The position numbers and the translations under genes were made by a program. Source: NBML01 sp029939535 (lineage in GTDB: Bacteria > Desulfobacterota > Desulfobacteria > Desulfobacterales > Desulfobacteraceae). Taken from it: a stretch of DNA of 30,239 nt. The notes under the pieces were generated by a model. The model saw nothing but the letters and a program-made list of their open reading frames with translations, was not told the DNA's origin and did no database searches. Shown one piece after another: positions 7,223 to 15,870 of this stretch. The stretch is taken from the NCBI GenBank assembly GCA_029939535.1, contig JAOZST010000025.1, positions 1 to 30,239 of the forward strand. Reading direction: 5' to 3'. Position 1 is the stretch's first letter. Each line of letters opens with the position of its first letter.

Positions 7223-9442
7223 ATGCTCTGTCTGTTTTCAAGAAGAATACTGCCTTTAGCAGCAGCCCTTACCCTTTTAGCCTGTATCATATCAGCCAGG
7301 GTACTGGCAGGTGACCACCTGCCTGAAAATCCAGGAGAAGTCTCCTGGCATATTTCTGCGCTCATGGTTACCTATGACAATAAAAGGGACCTGTATATTG
7401 CCGAGGATGAAGTTGTTATCACAGGGGGCAAAACAAGGCTTGAGGCTGATTATCTGGAATTTTCAAACAAGACAAAAGACGCCTTTGCCCAGGGAAATGT
7501 CCTGCTGATTTCAGGTCAGGATTCCATCACCTGCAATTCAATGCAGATCAATCTTTTAACGGAAAAAGGTGTTATAAATAAAGGCACTATATTTATCCAG
7601 GAAAACAATTTTTATATCCACGGAGAAAATATTAAAAAAACAGGTGAATTTACCTTTAGCATGGACAAGGGATCTATCACCTCCTGTGAGGGGGATGTTC
7701 CGGACTGGAAAATTACAGGCAAAAATGTCAGGGTTACGGTTGGAGGTTACGGATATGCCAGCCATACCACCCTGTGGGCAAAGGAAGTGCCGGCCCTTTA
7801 TTCCCCTTTTCTATCCTTTCCCGTTAAAATCAAGCGCCAGACAGGCCTTTTGACACCTAGAGTCTCTTCATCGGACAGAAAGGGATATGAGTATGAGCAG
7901 CCTCTGTTTATTGCCATTTCAAGGAACATGGATACCAGCCTTTATGTGGATTACATGACAGACCGTGGTGTAAAGACAGGTGGTGAGTTCAGGTATATAA
8001 TGGATAATAATTCCAAGGGTTCCATGTTTTTGGATCTTCTGCATGATGACAAAATAGATGATGGCACAGAAAAAACAGAAGATTACAGCTATGAAACCAC
8101 TCCCCAGCGTACCAATAAAGATCGCTATTGGTTCCGCATGAAGCATGACCAGAACCTGCCCAATGATTTTACTGCCAGACTGGATCTGGATATTGTCAGT
8201 GATGCTGATTACCTGCTTGAATTCAAGGATGGATTCACAGGATATGATGAGACCAACAGATATTTTGAAGAAAACTTTGGCAGGAGCCTGGATGAATATG
8301 ATGATACCACCCGGAAAAACAGCCTGAACATCTACAAATCCTGGTTTAATTACAATTTTAATGTCCAGGCGCTCTGGTATGACGATGTCATTGCCCGACG
8401 TGATAATACAGAAGACACGACCCTGCAGACCCTGCCCAGCATTGAATTTGATGCTGCAAGACAGGAAATAGGCAAATCAAACCTGTTTTACACCCTGAAC
8501 TCGGAATTCAGATCATTTTACCGGCAGGATACAACAGATACCCTTGTTAATGGCCAGAGAGCCGATGTATATCCCAAACTGTATCTACCCCTTCGCCTTG
8601 GTAGATCATTTTTCTTTGAACCTTTTATCGGCACAAGGGGAACTGCCTGGTATACGGATAATTTCACAGATAGTAGTGGTAATGATAAAGGGTTTAGAAC
8701 ACGGGCCACCTATGATATGGGGGCCCAATTGTCAACAAAGTTGAACCGTATCTTCACCCTGAATAATTCCTTTGCGGACAAGGTCAAACATGAGCTTGTC
8801 CCAAAGCTTGAATATACCTTTCAACCTAATGTTATCCAGGATGACCTGCCTTACTTTGACGAAATTGACCGTATAGAAGAAAAAAACCAGGCCACCTGGT
8901 CCCTGACCAATAGTTTTATAGCAAGAAATCCTGTTGTTAATCCCGATGATTCTAAATCAACCCAATACAGGGAATTTCTCTGGTTTAAATTGTACCAGGA
9001 CTATAATATTGCCATTGACAGAGATAACTCAGAAGAAAAACCATGGTCAGACATCAAGCTTGAAAGTGAGTTCTACCCCTTTCAATATTTTTCCATGGAT
9101 GCAGACCTTGACTGGTCCCCCTATACAACCCATTTTAGAAAAATTCAAGTCGGGGCAAGCATAAGAGACATTCGGGGAGACTCTATTTACACATCATACA
9201 GGTATACAACAGAGTCCTCGGAAACCTGGTACACCCGATTAAATGTGAAACTTACAGATTATTTAATGGCCTATTGTTCATTTGAAAATGATCTGAAAGA
9301 TAAAAAAACAATTGAAAACCGTGTGGGCATAACCATAAACAAGGCTTGCTGGGGCATGGGCATTGAATTCAGTGAATCTTCAGGAGAAAACAAAATCACC
9401 TTTTTGATCAGCCTTAACGGAATTGGAGAGCTTGGTAACTGA
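7223..9442 (+). CDS. lptD: LPS-assembly outer-membrane protein LptD
   Basis: LptD is the outer-membrane beta-barrel that, with LptE, inserts lipopolysaccharide into the outer leaflet. The ATG at 7223 is preferred over the TTG at 7193 because it leads straight into a signal peptide: basic LFSRR, a hydrophobic ILPLAAALTLLACII core and a VLA cleavage site. It gives 739 residues, normal for LptD. After the signal comes an OstA/LptA-like beta-jellyroll (IAEDEVVITGGKTRLEADYLEF through ITGKNVRVTVGG), then LWAKEVPALYSPFLSFPV and a long aromatic-rich barrel region to the C-terminus. It heads the plus-strand series and overlaps the NusG-like start by one base (TGATG). The LLAC in the signal resembles a lipobox, but the family is not lipidated. 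Confidence 0.93.
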   Translation: MLCLFSRRILPLAAALTLLACIISARVLAGDHLPENPGEVSWHISALMVTYDNKRDLYIAEDEVVITGGKTRLEADYLEFSNKTKDAFAQGNVLLISGQDSITCNSMQINLLTEKGVINKGTIFIQENNFYIHGENIKKTGEFTFSMDKGSITSCEGDVPDWKITGKNVRVTVGGYGYASHTTLWAKEVPALYSPFLSFPVKIKRQTGLLTPRVSSSDRKGYEYEQPLFIAISRNMDTSLYVDYMTDRGVKTGGEFRYIMDNNSKGSMFLDLLHDDKIDDGTEKTEDYSYETTPQRTNKDRYWFRMKHDQNLPNDFTARLDLDIVSDADYLLEFKDGFTGYDETNRYFEENFGRSLDEYDDTTRKNSLNIYKSWFNYNFNVQALWYDDVIARRDNTEDTTLQTLPSIEFDAARQEIGKSNLFYTLNSEFRSFYRQDTTDTLVNGQRADVYPKLYLPLRLGRSFFFEPFIGTRGTAWYTDNFTDSSGNDKGFRTRATYDMGAQLSTKLNRIFTLNNSFADKVKHELVPKLEYTFQPNVIQDDLPYFDEIDRIEEKNQATWSLTNSFIARNPVVNPDDSKSTQYREFLWFKLYQDYNIAIDRDNSEEKPWSDIKLESEFYPFQYFSMDADLDWSPYTTHFRKIQVGASIRDIRGDSIYTSYRYTTESSETWYTRLNVKLTDYLMAYCSFENDLKDKKTIENRVGITINKACWGMGIEFSESSGENKITFLISLNGIGELGN

Positions 9443-9966
9443 TGAATAAAAATTTAAACTGGTTTGCTCTTTTGACCCGGAGTAATTTTGAACAAACCGT
9501 ATACGCAAGTGTCAGTGGGAAAAAAATAGATGCTTTCCTTCCCAGAACAAGAAAAAAAAGTAAAAGAAAAGATCGAAAATTAATGATTGAGACTCCATTG
9601 TTTCCAGGCTATCTCTTTGTCAGGTCAAGTTTTGAACCTGCTTACCAGCTCAGGATACTTAAAACACTGGGTGCTGTAAGATTATTGGGGAATCAGCAGG
9701 GCCCGGTTCCCATCCCTGATTACCAGATAGAGTCATTAAAAATTATGACCAGTGCCAACATGAATTTGATTTCAGGCAGCACAATTCAGCTTACAAAAGG
9801 TGATCCGGTAATGATTTTACAGGGTCCCATGGCAGGTTTAAAAGGGGAATTTTCCCGGCACAAGGGCAAAGGCAGGGTCATCATTAAAATTGACCTTCTG
9901 GGTCAATTTGCCGGGGTAGAAATTGACGGGGAAGATGTTGAAAAAATACCGGATTTATTGTCATAA
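9442..9966 (+). CDS. NusG-family specialised transcription elongation/antitermination factor (RfaH/UpxY-like)
   Basis: The protein has 174 residues. The N-terminal NGN domain (about 1-105) starts NWFALLTRSNFEQTV and contains the FPGYLFVR signature near 51-58, which contacts RNA polymerase. A KOW domain follows (GDPVMILQGPMAGLKGEF to LLGQFAGVEID, about 120-160). Housekeeping NusG normally sits beside secE and rplK. This copy instead overlaps the lptD stop by one base, which points to a dedicated paralogue of the RfaH/UpxY/LoaP kind that promotes readthrough of particular long operons, often for surface polysaccharides. The target is not known from this window; the lptD-to-GlmS-like series and the surface-sugar genes at the right edge are candidates. 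Confidence 0.85.
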   Translation: MNKNLNWFALLTRSNFEQTVYASVSGKKIDAFLPRTRKKSKRKDRKLMIETPLFPGYLFVRSSFEPAYQLRILKTLGAVRLLGNQQGPVPIPDYQIESLKIMTSANMNLISGSTIQLTKGDPVMILQGPMAGLKGEFSRHKGKGRVIIKIDLLGQFAGVEIDGEDVEKIPDLLS

Positions 9967-10047
9967 CTACTTGACTTTTTATTAAATTTTAATTAAAACC
10001 CTTATTAAAATAAAGAGCCGTTATCATAAAAAAACACATGAGGATCT

Positions 10048-10323
10048 ATGAATAAACTTGAATTAATTTCCACATTAAAGGACAGGGCAAACCTTACCAA
10101 GGCCGAGGCTGCAGAAATAATTAAAATTTTTTTTGATTCCCTGGCAGAATCATTTATAAATGGAGAAAGAGTTGAAATAAGGGGACTCTGCAGTTTTCAT
10201 ATCAAGGAATACAAAAGCTATACAGGACGAAACCCAAAAACCGGCCAAAAGGTAAAAATTCCTCCCAAACGCCTGCCTTTTTTCAAATGCGGAAAAGAAT
10301 TAAAGGAGCGGGTAGATTACTAA
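10048..10323 (+). CDS. HU/IHF-family DNA-bending protein
   Basis: This 91-residue protein has the full-length HU/IHF fold: N-terminal helices (LTKAEAAEIIKIFFDSLAES), then GERVEIRGLCSFHIKEYK and the DNA-binding beta-arm GRNPKTGQKVKIPPKR with the family's intercalating Pro in NPKTG. It ends PFFKCGKELKERV. It is closest in feel to the IHF-alpha/HimA type (GLCSFHIKEYKSYTGRNP), but assignment to HU or IHF is not certain. ATGAGGATCT precedes the start with GAGGA at good spacing. A TTGACT at 9971 in the 81-nt upstream gap could be part of its own promoter. It lies 29 nt before holB. Confidence 0.93.
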   Translation: MNKLELISTLKDRANLTKAEAAEIIKIFFDSLAESFINGERVEIRGLCSFHIKEYKSYTGRNPKTGQKVKIPPKRLPFFKCGKELKERVDY

Positions 10324-10352
10324 AAGATGTCCATTGATCAAAGGATGCCGGA

Positions 10353-11522
10353 TTGTATCAAAATACCGCCATTTCTCAGATATCATCTGAATTAAACCAC
10401 ATCATTCAGACAGACAAAATCCCAAATGCACTGATTTTTACCGGAAAAAAAAATACCGGAAAAGAACACGCTGCACTGGAATTTGCAAAGGCCTGCAACT
10501 GCAGCGCTGATGCCAAATCTGGCAATACCGGCAAACCCGGTAATATCATTGGGCCCGACAATACCATGGGGTCTGAAACCATCAACAGACCCTGTAATCT
10601 CTGCCTTTCCTGTAAAAAAATCAATTCAGGAATGCACCCGGATATTATCCGGATTTCCCTTGCTGAAAAAAAAAAGAATATCACCATTGCCCAGATAAGG
10701 GAAATGGGGCTTATGATATCTGCAAGGCCCAATGAGGCTGCCATGCGGATGGTCCTGGTCTCAGATGCAGATTTAATGAATGTCCAGGCCCAGAATGCCC
10801 TGCTCAAGATGTTGGAGGAACCTCCCAAAAATACATTTTTCATTCTCACAGCCACAGGTATTTCCACACTTTTGCCCACCATTATCTCAAGATGCCGAAA
10901 AATCAGATTCAAACCTCTTTCCGAAAATAAAATCCAGGAATATATTGTTCAGCAATGTAACCAGGATACGAAAAAAGTTGCCATCGCAACAAAAACTGCA
11001 GGTTCTGACTTAAAAAAAGCCATGATGTTTTTAAACCTGTCTTTAGATCTGCAAATAACAGATGATAAAAATGCTGGCGATAAAAGAAATGATGATAAAA
11101 AACCCATGCTTAAAAACAAGGGTATTGAAAAAAAGAAAACAGACTGGCAAAAAAGGCGGACCTGGATTATAAAAGAACTCTTTGCCCTTATCTCAGGCCA
11201 TAACAATGGTATTGAACAAAAAAAAATCATCCAGAAAGGACTTATGCTTTCCCAAAGAATCAGCCTGGAGCCAGATCTAATTTGGGACACATTGAATATA
11301 ATCAGAACCATTCTCAGGGATCTCTGCATTTTCAAATACAGTCCTGAAAAAATAGTTAACCTTGATTTTTTTGAAGTATTTACTGATATTAGTGGGATGT
11401 ATACTTACAACACATTTCCAGAATGGGTAAAAGATCTTTATGATACCGAAAAAAGGCTGAAATCAAACAGCTCAATGCGGTTGACTCTGGATCGTTTTTT
11501 CCTAAAATTGTCATCATTATAG
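10353..11522 (+). CDS. holB: DNA polymerase III delta' subunit
   Basis: Delta' is the stator subunit of the clamp loader that places the beta clamp on DNA. The start is TTG at 10353, the first possible start after an in-frame stop at 10335, with AAGGA at 10341. The 389 residues contain a P-loop (GKKNTGKE, 31-38), zinc-module cysteines (C50, C81, C84, C87), the AAA+ box QNALLKMLEEPP near 147-158 and the SRC motif (179-181). Two stretches look inserted: a G/N/P/I-rich segment (about 57-78) between the first and second zinc cysteines, and a D/K/N-rich linker near 233-262. The gene is followed by ricT after 12 nt. Confidence 0.92.
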   Translation: MYQNTAISQISSELNHIIQTDKIPNALIFTGKKNTGKEHAALEFAKACNCSADAKSGNTGKPGNIIGPDNTMGSETINRPCNLCLSCKKINSGMHPDIIRISLAEKKKNITIAQIREMGLMISARPNEAAMRMVLVSDADLMNVQAQNALLKMLEEPPKNTFFILTATGISTLLPTIISRCRKIRFKPLSENKIQEYIVQQCNQDTKKVAIATKTAGSDLKKAMMFLNLSLDLQITDDKNAGDKRNDDKKPMLKNKGIEKKKTDWQKRRTWIIKELFALISGHNNGIEQKKIIQKGLMLSQRISLEPDLIWDTLNIIRTILRDLCIFKYSPEKIVNLDFFEVFTDISGMYTYNTFPEWVKDLYDTEKRLKSNSSMRLTLDRFFLKLSSL

Positions 11523-11534
11523 GAAACATATGCT

Positions 11535-12344
11535 ATGGTTAAAGTAGCGGGTGTGAAATTCAAAACAGCAGGTAAAATATATCATTTTAAAAGCGATGCC
11601 TTTGTTTTACAACAGGGAGACCGTGTAATTGTTGAGACGGATCAGGGACTGGGTTTTGGAACAATTGCCAACCCACCAGTTGAACTTGAAAAAAATGAAA
11701 AAAAACTCAAACAGATTGTACGGCTGGCTACCAAAGAAGACTTTATTAAAAGGGAAGAGCTGAAACTGCTTGAGAAAAGAGCACATGATTTTTGTATTAA
11801 ATGCATCCATGATCTAAAACTTTTAATGAACCTGTTCAGTGTGGAAAGCACCTTTGACAGAAACAAACTGACCTTTTTTTATACTGCTGACGGAAGGATT
11901 GATTTCAGAGAGTTGATCAAACTCCTGGTCAAGGAATACAGTATCCGCATTGAAATGCGCCAGGTGGGAATTCGAAATTTATCAAAGCATTGCGGGGGCA
12001 TTGGAAAATGCGGCAGGGAGCTTTGCTGTTCATCATTTATGCACACCTTTGAACCGGTTTCCATAAAAATGGCCAAAGAACAGGGCCTGTCCCTGAACCC
12101 CACCAAAATATCCGGGGTCTGTGGAAGGCTCATGTGCTGCCTGACCTTTGAAAACAATACCTATAAACATTTTAAAAAAAAAATGCCTAAACTTGGAAAA
12201 ATCATTAATATTGAAGAGGGAAAGGGAAAGGTTGTCAGGCAGAATGTGCTCAAGGAAAGTATTATTGTTCGCATGGAAGACAGGACCGAAGTTGAAAAAA
12301 AAATTAATGACTTAAAAAAAATTAATGCCAAGCAAAAAAACTAA
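11535..12344 (+). CDS. ricT: PSP1-domain protein RicT (YaaT family)
   Basis: The protein has 269 residues, the usual family length, with a PSP1 C-terminal domain. In Bacillus subtilis the homologue YaaT/RicT forms the Y complex with YlbF and YmcA, which carries Fe-S clusters and affects RNase Y. In Desulfobacterota its partners are unclear. Seen: IRNLSKHCGGIGKCGRELCC (C153, C159, C164, C165) and VCGRLMCCL (C196, C201, C202), the conserved cysteine set of the family. AGGAAA lies upstream of ATG 11535. It sits between holB and metG, an arrangement seen in other bacteria. The lysine-rich C-terminal tail is variable. Confidence 0.9.
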   Translation: MVKVAGVKFKTAGKIYHFKSDAFVLQQGDRVIVETDQGLGFGTIANPPVELEKNEKKLKQIVRLATKEDFIKREELKLLEKRAHDFCIKCIHDLKLLMNLFSVESTFDRNKLTFFYTADGRIDFRELIKLLVKEYSIRIEMRQVGIRNLSKHCGGIGKCGRELCCSSFMHTFEPVSIKMAKEQGLSLNPTKISGVCGRLMCCLTFENNTYKHFKKKMPKLGKIINIEEGKGKVVRQNVLKESIIVRMEDRTEVEKKINDLKKINAKQKN

Positions 12345-12419
12345 TGCCAAGCAAAAAAACAACAGCAAATAAAAAACAGCACGCATACAAAACAAGAATA
12401 TCACAGGACCCAGAATACC

Positions 12420-14351
12420 ATGGAAAAAAAGAGTCAGTTTTTTACTACCCCGATCTATTATGTAAATGCCAAGCCCCACCTGGGACATGCCTATACCTCC
12501 ATTGCCGCGGATGTGGCAACCCGTTTCACCCGCATGGACGGGCAGGATACTTATTTCCTGACAGGCACAGATGAGCATGGGGATAAAATTGTACAGGCTG
12601 CGGAAAAAGAAAACACCTCTCCCAAGGCCTATGCCGATAAAATCAGTCAGCTGTTCCAGGATCTATTGCCCAGGTTAAATATTAAAAATAATAATTTTAT
12701 CAGGACAACTGATCCAGATCACATAAAAGTAGTGGAGACCCTGTTGACCAGAATCCATGACAGCGGTGATATTTATTTTTCCAGTTATGAAGGCTTATAC
12801 TGCTTTGGATGTGAACGATTTTACCAGGAAAGGGAATTGGTTGAAGGCAAATGCCCGGACCATGGAGTAGCGCCCCAGACCATAAGGGAGTCCAATTATT
12901 TTTTTAAAATGAGTAAATACCAGGACTGGCTCATTGACCATATCAAAACCCATCCTGATTTCATACGACCGGATCAATATAAGAATGAGATTCTTTCATT
13001 TTTAAAAGAACCTTTGGAAGATTTATGTATTTCCCGGCCCAAGACCAGGCTTACCTGGGGAATTACCCTGCCCTTTGACTCGGATTATGTAACCTATGTA
13101 TGGTTTGATGCACTGGTTAATTATGTTTCAGCCCTTGGATATCCAGATGGAGACCTGTTTAAACAGTTCTGGCCCTCCACCCGGCATTTTGTTGCAAAGG
13201 ATATTATAAAACCCCATGGTATTTACTGGCCCATCATGCTCAAGGCTGCGGGGCTTGATATCTATAATGGTCTTAATGTCCATGGATTCTGGAATGTAAA
13301 GGGCAGTAAAATGTCCAAAAGCGTCGGTAATGTAACTGATCCCATTGAAGTGACCAGAGAATACGGTGTGGATCAATTCCGATATTTTCTCATGCGGGAG
13401 ATGGTGTTTGGCCTTGATGCAAATTTTACCGAAGACGTTATTGTATCCCGTATTAATTCAGACCTTGCCAATGACCTTGGAAACCTTTTTTCAAGAGTTC
13501 TTTCCATGAACAACCGATATTTTAACGGAGATGTTCTGGGGGCAGATCCCAGCCTGGAAGAACAATATTCCCTTGAATCCCATGCAAAAAAAGCCATGGA
13601 GGATTTTAAGGATGCCATGGCTGTTTGTGAATTCCACAAAGGCATGGCAGCCATCTGGACCTTTATCAGTATAATGAACAAATATATAGACCATAATGAG
13701 CCCTGGTCCCTTGCCAAGGACAAATCAAAAGAGCCTGCACTGGGAACGGTATTATATCATTTAATGGAAGGCCTCAGGGTGGTCTCCTGTCTGATCTATC
13801 CGGTTATGCCTGGAACCAGCAGAAAAATGCTTCAGGCCCTTGGACTTAATATACCGGACAAGGGGTTTTATGCTTTGAATGAAATTTTACCCTGGGCCCA
13901 GATTAAAAAAGGGATAAGCCTTGAAAAGCCTGGGATCCTTTTTCCAAGGATTGAAATTGAAAAAAAGGACCAAACTGCCCAAGTTAAAAAAGCAAAAAAG
14001 GTAAAGCCCTTTAAACCAGACTTAAAAGATGAAATTACCATTAATGATTTTGATAAAATTGACTTGCGGGTTGGAATAGTTATTGAAGCTGAAAAAGTTC
14101 CAAACTCCAATAAATTATTAAAACTTCAGGTGGATATAGGGGCCCAGACCCGGCAGGTGATTGCAGGGATAGGAAAAAGCTATACCCCGGAAGAACTGAA
14201 GGGCAAACAGGTTATTGTGGTTGCAAACCTTAAAGAGGCTAGGATCATGGGCGAAACTTCCCAGGGAATGATTCTGGCAGCCAGCCACAAAAAGAAACTC
14301 ATTTTGTCAGGATTTGACAAAGAGCCTTTGCCCGGGAATCCAATTAAATAG
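12420..14351 (+). CDS. metG: Methionyl-tRNA synthetase with C-terminal tRNA-binding domain
   Basis: This cytosolic class I synthetase has 643 residues and loads methionine onto initiator and elongator tRNA-Met. Seen: YYVNAKPHLGHAYTS with the HIGH equivalent HLGH, a single zinc knuckle CFGCERF...GKCPDH (CxxC...CxxH, the Thermus-type arrangement), WFDALVNYVS, KMSKSVGN (both catalytic lysines kept) and the anticodon helices. From about residue 540 (INDFDKIDLRVGIV) there is a fused EMAP/Trbp111-type tRNA-binding dimerisation domain, which ends the protein. The start at 12420 is chosen for its family N-terminus (TTPIYYVNAKP). The 75-nt gap after ricT carries a repeated AATGCCAAGCAAAAAAAC-type sequence at the ricT stop. 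It is followed by a strong hairpin. Confidence 0.95.
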   Translation: MEKKSQFFTTPIYYVNAKPHLGHAYTSIAADVATRFTRMDGQDTYFLTGTDEHGDKIVQAAEKENTSPKAYADKISQLFQDLLPRLNIKNNNFIRTTDPDHIKVVETLLTRIHDSGDIYFSSYEGLYCFGCERFYQERELVEGKCPDHGVAPQTIRESNYFFKMSKYQDWLIDHIKTHPDFIRPDQYKNEILSFLKEPLEDLCISRPKTRLTWGITLPFDSDYVTYVWFDALVNYVSALGYPDGDLFKQFWPSTRHFVAKDIIKPHGIYWPIMLKAAGLDIYNGLNVHGFWNVKGSKMSKSVGNVTDPIEVTREYGVDQFRYFLMREMVFGLDANFTEDVIVSRINSDLANDLGNLFSRVLSMNNRYFNGDVLGADPSLEEQYSLESHAKKAMEDFKDAMAVCEFHKGMAAIWTFISIMNKYIDHNEPWSLAKDKSKEPALGTVLYHLMEGLRVVSCLIYPVMPGTSRKMLQALGLNIPDKGFYALNEILPWAQIKKGISLEKPGILFPRIEIEKKDQTAQVKKAKKVKPFKPDLKDEITINDFDKIDLRVGIVIEAEKVPNSNKLLKLQVDIGAQTRQVIAGIGKSYTPEELKGKQVIVVANLKEARIMGETSQGMILAASHKKKLILSGFDKEPLPGNPIK

Positions 14352-14394
14352 CATGCTTTTTATAGAATAGACTTATTTTCAATCTTAGATAATG

Positions 14395-14423
14395 GCCCAA
14401 AGGGGTTATTAACCCCTTTGGGC
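14395..14423. terminator. Perfect 13-bp hairpin after metG, overlapping the candidate PBP start
   Basis: Arms 14395-14407 (GCCCAAAGGGGTT) and 14411-14423 are exactly complementary around an ATT loop. No T tract follows on either strand, so it is not a classical intrinsic terminator. The left arm contains AAGGGG, a possible ribosome binding site, and the right arm contains the TTG at 14418. It could therefore also restrict translation of the next gene, or stabilise the metG 3' end. Confidence 0.7.
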
Positions 14424-15833
14424 TACAACCCCGACTACAAACCATGGAAAAATCATTTGTATACTTTTAAAAAAGAAAATTCCTGGCAATTGCTTCAATC
14501 GAATTTTATTTATAAACGAAGAAAAAAACACTTTCTTCAAAAACTCTTTAATTTTGCCCTTTTGATTCTAATCCCCGGGTTTTTAATTCTTGGTGCATGG
14601 AATTTTCTAAGCTTTGGAGACTTTTTTAAAAAAATTTTTTCGAAAAATATACCAATAGTGGAGCAGAACCAAAAACAAGCCCAGGAAAAAATCATTTTAT
14701 CAAAAACAAAGGTAAAGGAACTTATCCAGGGTCTTTCCTTTCTAAATGCCGATAAAAATATTTTTTTTGTGGATAACCTTGAAGCCAGCTATACAATCAC
14801 CTCCAGTCTTGATACAGAATTGCAGAAAGATCTTCTGTCTGCAATGGACAGGCTCAAAACCCTTGATCGGGGAAAACCCCAGAGAATTGCAATAATTGCA
14901 ATGGATGCCACAAACGGCGAGATTGTTGCCATGGCAGGATTTGACCTGGATGATCCAGGGGCAAATCCCTGCCTGGAATCCAATTATCCTGCTGCAAGCA
15001 TATTCAAAATTGTAACTGCTACTGCTGCTGTGGATTCACTGGGGTACACTGCCCATACTCCCATGTATTTTAACGGGAATAAGTACACCCTCTATAAACG
15101 TCAGCTCAAGGAAGTAAAAAATAAATATACGACCAAAATTTCCCTTGCCAATGCATTTGCCCAGTCAGTGAATCCGGTTTTTGGAAAAATAGGGCGAAAT
15201 TATCTGGGCAAAGATCGACTCAACAACTATGCCCAGGCTTTTGGTTTTAACCAGAACCCTGAATCAGAGCTTGAATTTGAATCCAGTCAATTCAATATCA
15301 AGGAAAATGATTTCCACCTGGCAGAACTGGGTTGCGGCTTTAACCGGGACACCATGATTTCTCCCATTTTTGGCGCCATGTTGATCACAACAGTATTAAA
15401 TTCTGGCAATTCACTGATTCCCAGCATTGTAAAACAGGTGGAAAGAGATAAGGGAGAAATCATTTACAAAAGCAAAAAAGAACTCTATAAATCAGTAATG
15501 ACACCTAAAACTGCTGAGACAATGACCCGGCTCATGCAAAAAACAATTACCAATGGAACGGCCAGAAAATCTTTCCGGGGGTTTTCAAAGGATAAAACCC
15601 TGTCAAAACTAATTATTGGCGGAAAAACCGGTTCTCTGTTTAACAGGGAAAGAACCGTTAAATACGATTGGTTCACAGGATTTGGCAAGGAAAAAATTGG
15701 AGACAGGGCCCTGGCAGTTTCCATTGTTGTGGGCCATAGGAAATATATAGGCACCCGGGCCAGTGCCTATGGCAAAACAATCCTGAAAAAATATTTCAAA
15801 GTCAAACCAATAACTGTAGCCCGGATAGAATAG
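14418..15833 (+). CDS. Transpeptidase-only penicillin-binding protein (membrane-anchored)
   Basis: This is a D,D-transpeptidase-fold protein of about 471 residues. Seen: a basic N-terminus (KRRKKHFLQK), one membrane segment (LFNFALLILIPGFLILGAW, about 43-61), a short linker, TITSSLDTELQ, then the catalytic motifs S194-x-x-K197 (ASIFK), S250-V-N252 and K403-T-G405. It lacks both a glycosyltransferase (GT51) domain and the FtsI/MrdA dimerisation domain, so it is shorter than standard class A or B PBPs. The active site should face the periplasm. The start is uncertain: no ATG exists before the membrane segment. TTG 14418 lies inside a hairpin, and TTG 14457 (after GGAAAAA) is the main alternative. 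It precedes the GlmS-like gene by 37 nt. Confidence 0.85.
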   Translation: MGYNPDYKPWKNHLYTFKKENSWQLLQSNFIYKRRKKHFLQKLFNFALLILIPGFLILGAWNFLSFGDFFKKIFSKNIPIVEQNQKQAQEKIILSKTKVKELIQGLSFLNADKNIFFVDNLEASYTITSSLDTELQKDLLSAMDRLKTLDRGKPQRIAIIAMDATNGEIVAMAGFDLDDPGANPCLESNYPAASIFKIVTATAAVDSLGYTAHTPMYFNGNKYTLYKRQLKEVKNKYTTKISLANAFAQSVNPVFGKIGRNYLGKDRLNNYAQAFGFNQNPESELEFESSQFNIKENDFHLAELGCGFNRDTMISPIFGAMLITTVLNSGNSLIPSIVKQVERDKGEIIYKSKKELYKSVMTPKTAETMTRLMQKTITNGTARKSFRGFSKDKTLSKLIIGGKTGSLFNRERTVKYDWFTGFGKEKIGDRALAVSIVVGHRKYIGTRASAYGKTILKKYFKVKPITVARIE

Positions 15834-15870
15834 GAAAGCAACCTTAAACTCTTGCGCAAAGGAAAAAATA

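Noticed and set aside
7223..7300. Lipoprotein signal in LptD (LLAC)
   Set aside because: The cysteine is followed by more hydrophobic residues and a better VLA signal-peptidase I site; LptD proteins are not lipidated.
10406..10912. 168-codon minus-strand open frame inside holB
   Set aside because: Antisense shadow; holB motifs in the plus frame are unambiguous.
12344..12574. Small open frame overlapping the start of metG
   Set aside because: Its second half runs through conserved MetG coding sequence in another frame; the lysine-rich start follows the ricT stop by chance.
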